Source: Wenzhouxiangella sp. AB-CW3 | GTDB lineage: Bacteria; Pseudomonadota; Gammaproteobacteria; Xanthomonadales; Wenzhouxiangellaceae | NCBI RefSeq assembly: GCF_014725735.1 | Contig: NZ_CP061368.1 | Coordinates: 635,225 to 699,224, forward strand | Direction of reading: 5' to 3' | DNA length: 64,000 nucleotides | In this document: positions 7,466 through 14,580 of the stretch, one piece after another | Numbering within the stretch: the first letter of the stretch is position 1 | Layout: every line of letters begins with the position of its first letter | Position numbers and translations under genes: made by a program | The notes under the pieces: generated by a model | What the model was told of the DNA's origin: nothing | The model's input: only the letters and a program-made list of their open reading frames with translations | Databases searched by the model: none

Positions 7466-8188
7466 ATGCAGCCTGGTGCTTGGCTCGGGATGGTTTTTCT
7501 TGCCAGCGAGGTCGTCGATGATCTCGGGAGAAGAGATATCAGGAGCTTTTGCGCGCGGTTTGGCGGTCTGATGCTTGTCCTGGCCTGGACAGCTCCTGGA
7601 GCCCATGCCGACTATGATTTCCCGGCTCGCCCTTACCTGGAACAGGGCCTGTCCCGTGCGGCCGAGCAATTTCCCGGCGACCTGCCCCACCAGCGCTGCT
7701 GGGCGGCAGCCAATGCAATCTGGGAATACACGCTCAACCAGTTTGGTCCGGATCATGCCCAGGCCTGGCTGGCGCCGTGGTGGAAAAGTGGTCAATGGCG
7801 CAAGCTGTGCAATGGGCAAGGCTTGCGCACCAGGCAATCACGCCACTGGGGAATTACCTGCCCGTATCGCTCCTGCCCGGAAGGGGAAGGGCCCTACATC
7901 AGCATCAATCATGATCGCATCTACTCGGGTCATTGGCCGGAATCCTGGCTGCACGGGCGCTTCTACTACGTCATGGCGCATGAGATGGCGCATGCTATCG
8001 GTCACTACTACGGCGACCCAAATTGGGCCGATGATCATTGGGCAGATGGGGTGGCCCGCGCCTTCGGCGCGCCGGTCTGTGCGCATTCTCCCTACTGTCG
8101 TCGAGTTCCACCCTACCCGAAGTTCCAGCTGCAGGAGCATGCCGAAGCTGTGATTGTTCCGCCATTGGCTCCGGTGAAAGGCCGATAG
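7466..8188 (+). CDS. Putative secreted HEXXH metalloprotein
   Basis: Up to 240 residues; family not recognised. The central motif HEMAH, preceded by FYYVMA and followed by AIGHYYGDPNWADDHWADGV, has the HEXXH...(H/D) layout of zincin metallopeptidases, with a further His and several Asp available as third ligand. The segment LMLVLAWTAPGAHA looks like the core and cleavage site of a signal peptide, so the protein is probably exported. The start is uncertain: an ATG at 7571 would give a very short signal peptide and 7466 a long n-region, and neither has a good ribosome-binding site. Six cysteines could form disulfides. Peptidase activity is inferred only from the motif. Confidence 0.6.
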   Translation: MQPGAWLGMVFLASEVVDDLGRRDIRSFCARFGGLMLVLAWTAPGAHADYDFPARPYLEQGLSRAAEQFPGDLPHQRCWAAANAIWEYTLNQFGPDHAQAWLAPWWKSGQWRKLCNGQGLRTRQSRHWGITCPYRSCPEGEGPYISINHDRIYSGHWPESWLHGRFYYVMAHEMAHAIGHYYGDPNWADDHWADGVARAFGAPVCAHSPYCRRVPPYPKFQLQEHAEAVIVPPLAPVKGR

Positions 8189-8244
8189 TGAACATCCTGC
8201 CGCCCTGAGAGGTCCGGCGATGCTGGTGGTCGTCTATCCTGGAT

Positions 8245-8679
8245 TCATTGATTGACTCGAATCGTACCCGACTCAATCATCTGACCACCGGCTACCGGGG
8301 AGTCCATACGAGCGTTGTATGTGATCGTACCGACCCTGCCGAAGCAGAGACTGGCGCTTTCATTGGGTTTGATCGTGGCCGACTCCTGCTGCCGCCGGAG
8401 CAGACTGGAAAACCCGGACTGACAAACCACATCGTCCAGCGCACCGTCGAGGAATTCCAGCTTCACAGGCGTGCTGCGCCGATTGACCCAGCGAACCTCA
8501 TCGCCGTGCCGTACGCGCAGATTGGTCGGCGTCATGCGCTCCTCGAACTGCACGTCGTGGATCGTGCCGGTTCTCGAACTGTCTGCGATCCCGGCAGTAC
8601 CCGCCATTGCAGCACAGCCGGCGATAGCCAGAATTGCCGTGGCGAATGCGAGGTATTTCATGATCGTTAAAGTCTTCAT
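8245..8679 (-). CDS. Cupredoxin-like lipoprotein, 5' region cut by IS30-family element
   Basis: About 144 residues. A lipoprotein signal peptide ends in a lipobox (LAIAGC), so the mature protein should be membrane-anchored. The rest reads as a cupredoxin-like beta-barrel: TPTNLRVRHGDEVRWVNR near the start and a late CFGRVGTITYNARM strand. The usual His-Cys-His-Met copper set is not complete by eye, so copper binding is doubtful. The ATG at 8679 is only five bases from the IS30-family end at 8684 (alternative ATG at 8661). The native promoter is therefore lost or displaced, and expression may depend on the element or have ceased. Confidence 0.6.
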   Translation of the reverse strand: MKTLTIMKYLAFATAILAIAGCAAMAGTAGIADSSRTGTIHDVQFEERMTPTNLRVRHGDEVRWVNRRSTPVKLEFLDGALDDVVCQSGFSSLLRRQQESATIKPNESASLCFGRVGTITYNARMDSPVAGGQMIESGTIRVNQ

Positions 8680-8683
8680 TGTG

Positions 8684-9760
8684 CTTGGATTCAACCGCGA
8701 AGTGCAACACCACTGATTGGTTAGGGGTGAGGTGCGCTAGCATCGGCACTCTAACCACCACGTTGGAGTTGCACGATGAGCTACACGCACCTCACCAAGG
8801 AAGAACGTTACCAGATTCGAGCTATGCTTGAAGCCAACTGCACGATTCGCTGCATCGCTGGCATTCTGGGCCGTTCTCCGGGCACCATATCGCGGGAGTT
8901 GTCTCGCAATCGGGGTCTGAGAGGCTATCGACCCGGGCAGGCGGATCGACTCGCCAGCGAGCGCGCGGCTGCCAGTCGATGCCGGCACCGAATCACCAAG
9001 CGCCAATGGACCGAGGTCAGCCGGCTGATTCGCCTTGACTGGAGCCCGGAGCAGATCAGCGCTCGGGCAGCCCTGGAGGGCACGCTGGCCATCTCGCCGG
9101 AATGGATCTATCAGTTCATCTACGCCGACAAGGCGGTCGGTGGCGATCTGTGGCGCCATCTGAGGTGCCAACGCAAGCGGCGCAAGCGCTACGGCAGTGG
9201 ACGGGATCGGCGAGGCCGCATTCCCGACCGGGTGGGCATTGAGGCCCGCCCGGGGGACGTGTCCACGCGCGAGACTATGGGCCATTGGGAAGGTGACACC
9301 ATCATCGGCAAAGGTCATCGCGGCGCCGCCATGACGGCGGTCGAGCGCAAGTCGCGATTGCTTCGTATCGGCAAGCTGCCGAGCAAGTCGGCCAACGCGA
9401 TGCGGCAGGCGTTTCGGCGTCGTCTCGGCCCCATGGCCGAGGCTGTGCAATCGATTACATTCGACAACGGCAAGGAGTTCTCGCAACATCGCCTGATCGG
9501 GGAAGATTTGAACAGTTTGACGTACTTTGCCGACCCGTATGCTTCGTGGCAGCGCGGCACCAACGAGAACACCAACGGACTGATCCGGCAGTATCTCCCC
9601 AAGAGCCGAAATCTGGAGACGCTGACCGGTGGCGAGATTCGAATGATCGAGCATCGAATCAACAACCGACCAAGGAAGTGCAATGGGTATCTGACGCCAA
9701 ACGAAGTTGCTTACAATAAGCGAGAAAAGTTAACCGTTGCACTTCGTAGTTGAAACCAAG
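8684..9760 (+). mobile_element. IS30-family insertion sequence (about 1.08 kb)
   Basis: Terminal inverted repeats of 25 bp with three mismatches: left CTTGGATTCAACCGCGAAG from 8684, right (reverse complement) CTTGGTTTCAACTACGAAG from 9760, both continuing TGCAAC. A single transposase gene fills the element. No clear short target duplication is visible. The flanks do not rejoin into one gene: on the left is the start of a lipoprotein gene, on the right a truncated PaiB-like gene. An adjacent deletion probably accompanied or followed insertion. Confidence 0.88.
8776..9753 (+). CDS. IS30-family transposase
   Basis: A 325-residue transposase. The N-terminus holds the IS30 helix-turn-helix (MSYTHLTKEERYQIRAMLEA and a second helix pair containing RSPGTISRELSRN). 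The C-terminal DDE domain has GHWEGDTIIG (Asp), TFDNGKEF (Asp) and NENTNGLIRQYLPK (Glu), all in the expected order. The frame is complete from ATG to stop within the terminal repeats, so the element may be active. Confidence 0.94.
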   Translation: MSYTHLTKEERYQIRAMLEANCTIRCIAGILGRSPGTISRELSRNRGLRGYRPGQADRLASERAAASRCRHRITKRQWTEVSRLIRLDWSPEQISARAALEGTLAISPEWIYQFIYADKAVGGDLWRHLRCQRKRRKRYGSGRDRRGRIPDRVGIEARPGDVSTRETMGHWEGDTIIGKGHRGAAMTAVERKSRLLRIGKLPSKSANAMRQAFRRRLGPMAEAVQSITFDNGKEFSQHRLIGEDLNSLTYFADPYASWQRGTNENTNGLIRQYLPKSRNLETLTGGEIRMIEHRINNRPRKCNGYLTPNEVAYNKREKLTVALRS

Positions 9761-9956
9761 GCAGAAAATGATGAGGGCGATCACCGCCTTCGAGATCGAC
9801 GTACAGAACATCGACACCGTGTTCAAGCTGAGCCAGGACCGGGATGCCGAAAGCTATCGCAATATCATCGAAAAACTGAACGAACAGGGCGAAGACGGCC
9901 GGGCGCTTGCCGCTGAAATGCAACAGCGGGCATCACGGCTCTTCCCGGATGGTTGA
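9761..9956 (+). pseudogene. C-terminal fragment of a PaiB-like FMN-binding regulator
   Basis: Directly after the IS30-family right end an open frame reads MMRAITAFEIDVQNIDTVFK, then LSQDRD and a helical tail to a stop at 9954-9956. This matches the last quarter of PaiB-type proteins (FMN-binding negative transcriptional regulators, about 200 residues), whose C-terminus has the pattern MMRxIxxFEIxV...KFKLSQNR. The first three quarters are absent and are not on the other side of the element. The nearest upstream start codon lies inside the element, so any product would be a nonfunctional stub. Confidence 0.7.
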
Positions 9957-9989
9957 CGAGCAACCGGAAGCGAAGTGAAGCCCGCTGGA

Positions 9990-10397
9990 CACTAGTGGGC
10001 CATGCGGCAAGTTAGGTAACACTCAGCCGTCGCACAAGCGTCGTGGGCAAGGCGCGCGAGCGCAGGCAATGGAAGCTTTGCGGTTTCGAGCTTGCTCGAA
10101 GAAGCGAAGCTGGAATGCCGTTGCGCGTGCAGGACTGGCCGTCGCCAATTCAAGCGAGTGCAACACGAGCAACGGCTCCGCTCGCAAGGCTTCATTCGCT
10201 GCGCGAAAGTCGCCATGCGGCTTCGCCTGCCCTGCCCTCGGCGCTTGTGCGGCGGCCCTTCGGGAGCCACTGTGCCGGCGCGACTCGGCGTTGCGTTTCT
10301 TGGCAAGGGCTACGGCCATTCCCTGCGAAACGCGCCTTGATTCGCGACGGCACAATGGCTCTGAGTGTTACCTAACTTGCCGCATGGCCCACTAGTG
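9990..10397. mobile_element. 408-bp MITE-like element with perfect 37-bp terminal inverted repeats
   Basis: Positions 9990-10026 (CACTAGTGGGCCATGCGGCA...) are an exact reverse complement of 10361-10397. The outer 8 bases CACTAGTG are themselves palindromic, so they could be part of the repeat or a target duplication; a CTAG core would fit IS5-group target preference. The interior has no convincing gene, and weaker terminal similarity continues a few bases inward (GCCGTCGC). Length, perfect ends and lack of a transposase fit a non-autonomous element. One copy in the window. Confidence 0.8.
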
Positions 10398-10409
10398 CCT
10401 CACCAGGAT

Positions 10410-10625
10410 CAGCCTGCCGCAAAAAACGCCTCCCCAATCAAAAACACCCCAATGCCTCCATCCTGCAATCCTTTGACGTAGACGTCTTCCCGAGTATGAA
10501 TCCCCCTCTACTAAACCACCAGCCAGTCCTTCGGCACCATCGGCGCCAACCCTAGCGTGCTTTCCAGGTCGGTTTTAAACCGGTGCATATCGTGGTTGTT
10601 GATTCCCACTAGGTCGCCGGGCATC
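10410..10625 (-). pseudogene. Decayed 3' end of trpC (copy A)
   Basis: The reverse strand reads GDLVGINNHDMHRFKTDLE, STLGLAPMVPKDWLVV, two stops, GIHTREDV and then GVFLIGEAFFAAG. This is the C-terminal third of indole-3-glycerol phosphate synthase (GINNRD...F..DL..T..LAP.VP...LVVSESGI...DV..L...G). In-frame stops and at least one frameshift kill it. A second, slightly better preserved copy lies in the same orientation at 11890-12135. The two form a direct repeat around a zinc-ribbon antitoxin remnant and the VapBC-like pair. Confidence 0.75.
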
Positions 10626-10800
10626 TTCAGCGCCCGGCCCCTCTCCGCCCCAATCTGGGGCAGCGAACTCCACCGTCTCCGGCACATGCCGCTCGAAATT
10701 CAGCCCGAATGCGCGCCGCTTGCTCAGACGTTCAAATTCCCTGCGGAGGTCTTCCGCAAGCAGCAGTTCGTCGCTTCGCTTCAGCGATGAGGCGATCGTT
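10626..10800 (-). pseudogene. Possible N-terminal remnant of a site-specific DNA methyltransferase
   Basis: One reverse frame reads LLLAEDLRREFERLSKRRAF, then GLNFERHVPETVEF. That resembles the opening of some type III-like DNA methyltransferases (LA.DLR.EFE.L.K.R.FGLVFERH.PE). No catalytic motif follows; the frame runs straight into the trpC remnant. A related piece (RLAADLRREFEQLSK) occurs at 14380-14490. Recognition rests on a short stretch, so low confidence. Confidence 0.35.
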
Positions 10801-10971
10801 AGCCCGGATGTGTTCGGGCCGAAAAATTTCGGCGCCGCAGTGATCGCAGGCCAGGCACACCAGCTCTTCCAGGTGCAGCGTGCGATCGCGGTATTCGATC
10901 GTGTCGCTGTAGGCCTCCGGCTGCAGTTGACAGGTTTCACAATCCGGGCAAACTTCAGATTGCTTGTTCAT
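10732..10971 (-). pseudogene. Truncated MqsA/YgiT-type zinc-finger antitoxin
   Basis: From ATG 10971 the product begins MNKQSEVCPDCETC and continues to CLACDHCGAEIF and IRANDRLIAEAKRR. The paired Cys motifs (CPDC and CxxCxxC) and the layout match the N-terminal zinc ribbon of MqsA-family antitoxins. The C-terminal Xre-type DNA-binding domain is missing: after AEAKRR the frame is lost and the neighbouring remnant takes over. No MqsR-like toxin gene is visible beside it. Probably dead. Confidence 0.55.
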
Positions 10972-11086
10972 GGATGCCTCTTTCATGGCAGGAGCACAGC
11001 TCGATAACCACACAGTCGCGGCTCAATCTCGGTTTAATGTAGAGATCGAAGCAATTGCCCGGTGCTCCCAAATTCAGGCGACCAGC

Positions 11087-11512
11087 TTAGTCCGAGGCGG
11101 CCAGCAGCCTTTCGATTGCTCCGGACAAATCGATGACTTCGACTTCAACGCTCCTGGAGCCGTACAGGTGGCCGAAATCCCGCCGGTCACCGGCAACCAG
11201 CAGGTCCGCGCCCTGGGCAATGGCCGCCGCCAGAATCGGTATGTCTTTGTCCGGCAGTCCGTGCCCTCGCGCCATTGCGAGGTGCGACTCGCCGGGCTCC
11301 CTGCCGATCAGAGCCAGGCCCGCGAATCGCTCCAGCGCCGGTTGTCGTCCAGGGCGTTTGCGCGCGATATTCCGGCGGGCTTCTTCCACGGCGAGGCGGG
11401 AAGTTGTCAATTCACAAAACTCCGCTGCCGCCAGTTCGAACAATAGCGCGGCGTCCGCGCCTTCCTTCCAGGCCGCTGAAAAGAAAATGTTGGCATCCAG
11501 GAATACCCGCAT
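11087..11512 (-). CDS. VapC-like PIN-domain toxin
   Basis: A 141-residue PIN-domain ribonuclease candidate. The acidic set typical of PIN folds is visible: D6 in FLDANIFF, E44 in VEEARR, the Asp pair in LPDKDIPIL and an Asp in VAGDRRDF. VapC-type toxins cut RNA, often initiator tRNA or rRNA, when freed from their antitoxin. The gene starts 9 bp after the stop of an AbrB-type antitoxin gene on the same strand, the normal antitoxin-first order. Both frames are intact, in contrast to the decayed modules around them. Confidence 0.8.
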   Translation of the reverse strand: MRVFLDANIFFSAAWKEGADAALLFELAAAEFCELTTSRLAVEEARRNIARKRPGRQPALERFAGLALIGREPGESHLAMARGHGLPDKDIPILAAAIAQGADLLVAGDRRDFGHLYGSRSVEVEVIDLSGAIERLLAASD

Positions 11513-11521
11513 GCCGTCGGG

Positions 11522-11782
11522 CTACTTGTTCTTCGCCCGGCGGTTCACGGCTTGTCCGACGCGTTCCCGGAATGACCCCGGCAATCGGTTCTCGCGTTCG
11601 AAATCGGCGATGCGCTCATCGCTGTAGAGTTCGATCGGATACACCACGGCCGGCCGCAGACGGATGCTGCCGTCGGGCTCCGATTCGATGATCACCTGCG
11701 ATTCTGCCGGCAGGCCCGCTTGCTCCAGCACACGGCGCGGGATGGTCACCTGGCCTTTTTTGCCGATTTTTACGGTCTCCAT
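11522..11782 (-). CDS. AbrB/SpoVT-type antitoxin (VapB-like)
   Basis: An 86-residue protein. The first ~45 residues form an AbrB-fold DNA-binding domain (KIGKKGQVTIPRRVLEQAGL, then VIIESEPDGSIRLRPA). The rest (YSDERIADFERENRLPG onward) should wrap and neutralise the PIN toxin. It is first in a two-gene operon, with the toxin 9 bp downstream. Two overlapping palindromes begin two bases upstream of the start codon, a likely operator for autorepression by the toxin-antitoxin complex. Confidence 0.82.
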   Translation of the reverse strand: METVKIGKKGQVTIPRRVLEQAGLPAESQVIIESEPDGSIRLRPAVVYPIELYSDERIADFERENRLPGSFRERVGQAVNRRAKNK

Positions 11783-11783
11783 A

Positions 11784-11807
11784 CCGGCATTATGCCGGAA
11801 TTCCGGC
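11784..11807. promoter_or_regulatory. Candidate autoregulatory operator of the VapBC-like pair
   Basis: Two overlapping palindromes, CCGGCATTATGCCGG (11784-11798) and GCCGGAATTCCGGC (11794-11807), lie immediately upstream of the antitoxin start, and a further GCCGGC piece follows at 11810-11814. AbrB-type antitoxins usually bind such repeats in their own promoter. Promoter boxes cannot be assigned with confidence. Confidence 0.55.
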
Positions 11808-11889
11808 TTGCCGGCAATCCGGAACTATGCGGCTGGCGATGCCGATTCTGTCGACCGTACGAGGTCGCTATCCGGTGGCCTCATCTGGC

Positions 11890-12135
11890 CATTAGCCGAC
11901 TCAAATCCTCCCCTGGCTCCCCCAACTCGCATAAAAGTCTCCCCACTCAAAAACGCCCCCATCCTGCAGTCTTTTGACGTCTTCGCGAGAATGAATCCCA
12001 CTCTCCGAAACCACCAACCGGTCCGTCGGCACCATCGGGGCCAACCTTAGCGTGGTTTCCAGATCGGTTTCAAACCGGTGCATGTCGGGGTTGTTGATGC
12101 CGCCAAGATCGTCGGGGGCTGTGCGTGCGCATTCT
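11890..12135 (-). pseudogene. Decayed 3' end of trpC (copy B)
   Basis: The reverse strand reads DDLGGINNPDMHRFETDLE, TTLRLAPMVPTDRLVV, SESGIHSREDVKRLQDGGVF and a short divergent end. This is a recognisable C-terminal third of indole-3-glycerol phosphate synthase without the active-site N-terminal part. It shares ~200 bp of clear similarity with copy A, in the same orientation about 1.5 kb away. It lacks a plausible start and should be inactive. Confidence 0.75.
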
Positions 12136-12150
12136 ATTTCCGTCTCAAAC

Positions 12151-12616
12151 TCAGGCCGCCAACTCCACCCGCACCTTCTTGCCCAGCGCCATTGCGGCAC
12201 GCTCAATCGTCAGTAAAGTAACAGAAGGATTGGACCCGGCTTATTCATGACCCAGTCTACTGCGACAGCGCCAGGCCCCGCATCTGCGGCGTTTCACTCG
12301 GTCGCGCATCCTCACCGTAGCGACGGCTACGCTTCCGGTGCGCTCGGTCGCGAAACCCCACAGCTGCGGGACCTGACACTGTCTCGCTACGTCTGGGTCA
12401 TGAATAAGCCGGGTTGGATGGATCGAGCAGGCGCTCGAGCGCGGATCGACTGGTTCCCATTCGGCGGGCCATTTCCGATTTACTCAACCCTTATTGATTC
12501 ATCAACTCCTCGATCTGCCAGGCGATGACCCGCTTGGTGGCTACTGCTTCGCTCTCGGCCAGCAGATCGTCCTGTTCGAGGAAGTCATCAAGGCGGCTTC
12601 CAATATGTTTGCTCAT
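12151..12616 (-). pseudogene. Xre-type antitoxin gene broken by a nonsense codon and a MITE
   Basis: From ATG 12616 the frame reads MSKHIGSRLDDFLEQDD..., AVATKRVIAWQIEELMNQ, then a TAA. Without that stop it continues GLSKSEMARRMGTSRSALER and LLDPSNP, a helix-turn-helix. There a 181-bp element interrupts it. On the far side the same frame resumes PSVTLLTIERAAMALGKKVR and ends VELAA. The rejoined ~97-residue protein is an Xre-family antitoxin of the kind paired with RelE/HigB toxins. Two independent lesions mean it is dead. A matching toxin C-terminus lies just upstream. Confidence 0.75.
12234..12414. mobile_element. 181-bp MITE-like element with 3-bp target duplication
   Basis: Its ends are perfect 22-bp inverted repeats (ACCCGGCTTATTCATGACCC...), and the interior arms remain largely complementary, so the whole element can fold into one long hairpin. 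It is flanked by TGG on both sides (12231-12233 and 12415-12417); removing the element and one TGG exactly restores the reading frame of the interrupted antitoxin gene. No coding capacity. The mobilising transposase is not in this window. Confidence 0.85.
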
Positions 12617-12618
12617 TT

Positions 12619-12700
12619 TCAACGCTCCCGTTCCGCCAGTCGCGAACGGGCCAGGTCAATGTCTGCTGCAGGGCTCAGGTTTTGTCTCGGTTTTCCGCAA
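12619..12700 (-). pseudogene. C-terminal remnant of a RelE/HigB-type toxin
   Basis: Immediately upstream of the broken Xre antitoxin, a reverse frame ends KPRQNLSPAADIDLARSRLA then ERER and a stop. The pattern KK(T/P)x(K/N)xPxxDIxLAxxRL is typical of the last residues of HigB-like toxins. The rest of the toxin is gone, replaced by the 3' end of the DUF4143-type ATPase gene. Short, but the position next to its antitoxin supports it. Confidence 0.5.
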
Positions 12701-14102
12701 CCACCGGTATACCAGCGCTGTCGAGCGTGATGGCGCCGAGGTGATAGCACATGATCGCTGCCGGGATCAAACGGATGAGGATACCATCCTGCTGCCGCTC
12801 GCCCCATTGGTCTATCGTGGTGCAAATCGCCGCATTCAGCCCGGTGCTGCGACAGAACTTGGCCAGGTTGCGAGTCAGGCGGGCGTCTTGCAGCGGTCGG
12901 TTGCTCCACTTGGCTTCCAGTGCCGCCTGGGGTTGAAGATTTCTATGTAGATGAACCAGATCAACCTCGCCGCCGCTCCAGGCGGCGTAGCGAATTTCAC
13001 GGTCGGCGTGAAAAAGCTGTGCCAGCAGCCCAGTTTCGACCAGAGCGCCAAAGCTGTCATGATCTGCGGTCATTTCGCCAAACAGGGCCGCCCGCATGGT
13101 CGGGTTGGTGAGATAGGCCTTGAACTGGCGTTGACGCTTGAATCGTCGTCCCGACTGGTCGATGCGCTGGAGCCGATGGATGAGAAACGCGGCTTCCAGG
13201 TATTCGATGTACTTGAGCAAGGTCGGTTTGGCGACATTGCTCTTCTGACTCAGCTCGCTCGGTGAAATGACCTGGGCGGTGTTGTAGGCCAGCATGGTGA
13301 ACAGGGCATTAAGCTCCTGCACGTCGCTGATGCCGTAAAGAATCGGCAGATCTCTGAGCAGCACCTTGTCGACGATATCGGACTTGATGAAGCGCTGCGC
13401 ATTGGCGCGCACCTCTTTCGACAGCGCGACCTCGGGGTAGCCGCCGTAGTTGAGGTAGTTGATGAAAGCCTGGTTGAGCTGACCGTAATCCGGCACGTCG
13501 TAGCGATTTTCGTTGACGGTCAGCAACTCATGTTGCCCTGACAGGAGCAGATACTCAGGAAAGGTCAGCGGCGGCAGCAGGAAGTCGGTGAAGCGGCCGG
13601 CGCCGGATTCCTGGCTGCTGCGCTTTAGCGCCGCGGCCGCTGATCCAGAAACCAGGATGCGCAGATCCGGCCGTTCATCAACAATTGGCTTGAGATGACG
13701 TTCCCAGTCTCGCAGGTACTGGATTTCGTCGAGAAAGACAAAGCGTGGCTGATCCGGGCTACTTGGAACACCGCTATCCAGCGCGTCGACCAGAGCGGCC
13801 AGAGACTGGTACTGCAGAACTGGGTGCTCGACGTCCAGATAACCAATTCGTCGCGGGTCTACACCATTCTGAATCAGGCGCTCGACCAGGTGGAAGATCA
13901 GGTAGGTCTTGCCAACTCGGCGCGGGCCAAGCAGTACCACTGCGCGCCGAACCGCAAGCTGTGCGACCAGAGGGTAGAGCACTTCCAGGTATGGCCGAGG
14001 CCGGGCGTGTTGGATAGGGGAAATAGCAGCGGAATCGTCCTGCCACCACGGATTGGTGCGCAAAACATGTGCTTTAACCTCTTGATCTGAAATGGTTTTC
14101 AA
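12675..14102 (-). CDS. ATPase of the AAA_14/DUF4143 family
   Basis: A 475-residue protein. Walker A is GPRRVGKT (59-66) and Walker B is FVFLDEI (121-127) in an AAA_14 domain (about 50-190). A winged-helix-like stretch is followed by a DUF4143 C-terminal domain (about 230-420, including YLTNPTMRAALFGE and SGGEVDLVH with nuclease-fold-like spacing). Families of this build are common in accessory DNA, archaea and symbionts, and their role is unsettled. Its last codons overlap the remnant of a HigB-like toxin, so its C-terminus may be displaced. It is the only long intact gene in the middle of the decayed region. Confidence 0.85.
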   Translation of the reverse strand: MKTISDQEVKAHVLRTNPWWQDDSAAISPIQHARPRPYLEVLYPLVAQLAVRRAVVLLGPRRVGKTYLIFHLVERLIQNGVDPRRIGYLDVEHPVLQYQSLAALVDALDSGVPSSPDQPRFVFLDEIQYLRDWERHLKPIVDERPDLRILVSGSAAAALKRSSQESGAGRFTDFLLPPLTFPEYLLLSGQHELLTVNENRYDVPDYGQLNQAFINYLNYGGYPEVALSKEVRANAQRFIKSDIVDKVLLRDLPILYGISDVQELNALFTMLAYNTAQVISPSELSQKSNVAKPTLLKYIEYLEAAFLIHRLQRIDQSGRRFKRQRQFKAYLTNPTMRAALFGEMTADHDSFGALVETGLLAQLFHADREIRYAAWSGGEVDLVHLHRNLQPQAALEAKWSNRPLQDARLTRNLAKFCRSTGLNAAICTTIDQWGERQQDGILIRLIPAAIMCYHLGAITLDSAGIPVVAENRDKT

Positions 14103-14178
14103 TGGAAATCGAAAATAAGAAAACTTTGTTTATCTTATCAGGGAAGTCATCCGTGGGCAATGACTCCTTCGGTTTTGA

Positions 14179-14364
14179 GGCCACGGCGAATTGCTACTGG
14201 CTCACGCCGTTGCCCGCTGTCTAGGCCTGAGAGCAGAACTGGGAGTACGCGTGCTGATGGTCGACGCACTGAACGAAAAAGCCGCCGACTTTTACCGGGC
14301 CTACGGATTCCGCCCGACAACAGCCCGGGCGCTCACGCTTTACCTGCCTTTGGGCACGCCCTGG
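14179..14364 (+). pseudogene. C-terminal fragment of a TacT-like GNAT toxin
   Basis: A forward frame reads GHGELLLAHAVARCLGLRA, VLMVDALNEKAADFYRAYGF and LTLYLPLGTP. This matches the acetyl-CoA-binding half of GNAT-type toxins that pair with DUF1778 antitoxins (LLADAL...VDA.....A..FY..FGF......L.L.L). The N-terminal half and the antitoxin gene are absent. The frame runs on into unrelated sequence to 14529 before a stop. Confidence 0.6.
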
Positions 14365-14379
14365 CCTGAAGAATCGGCT

Positions 14380-14490
14380 TCCAGCGTGCTTACTCAGCTG
14401 CTCGAACTCGCGCCTCAGATCCGCCGCCAGTCGCTCGTCCCGAACCTCGACCTGCCATTCAAGCTCGACACGAATTGCCCCCGTGGTATT
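14380..14490 (-). pseudogene. Second remnant resembling a methyltransferase N-terminus
   Basis: The reverse strand reads MNTTGAIRVELEW, then VRDERLAADLRREFEQLSK before the match is lost. It is similar at DNA level to the remnant at 10626-10800, so both probably derive from the 5' end of the same gene family. Identity of the family is tentative. Confidence 0.3.
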
Positions 14491-14580
14491 CATTGCATTC
14501 CTTCCTGGTTGTCGGCCAATCTCCATTAGAGCGGCTCGGTTTACTCGTGAGCTAGGCGGTGGGTGGTTCGAGGCATTAAA

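Noticed and set aside
10050-10360. Several 70-110 codon frames inside the 408-bp element
   Set aside because: They overlap in several forward and reverse frames, show Arg/Ala/Pro-rich composition of GC-driven noise and have no ribosome-binding sites.
9990-10397. Element considered as an integron cassette because of GTTAGGT...ACCTAAC ends
   Set aside because: The ends are perfect 37-bp inverted repeats rather than imperfect attC folds, there is no neighbouring cassette or integrase, and the interior has no clear gene.
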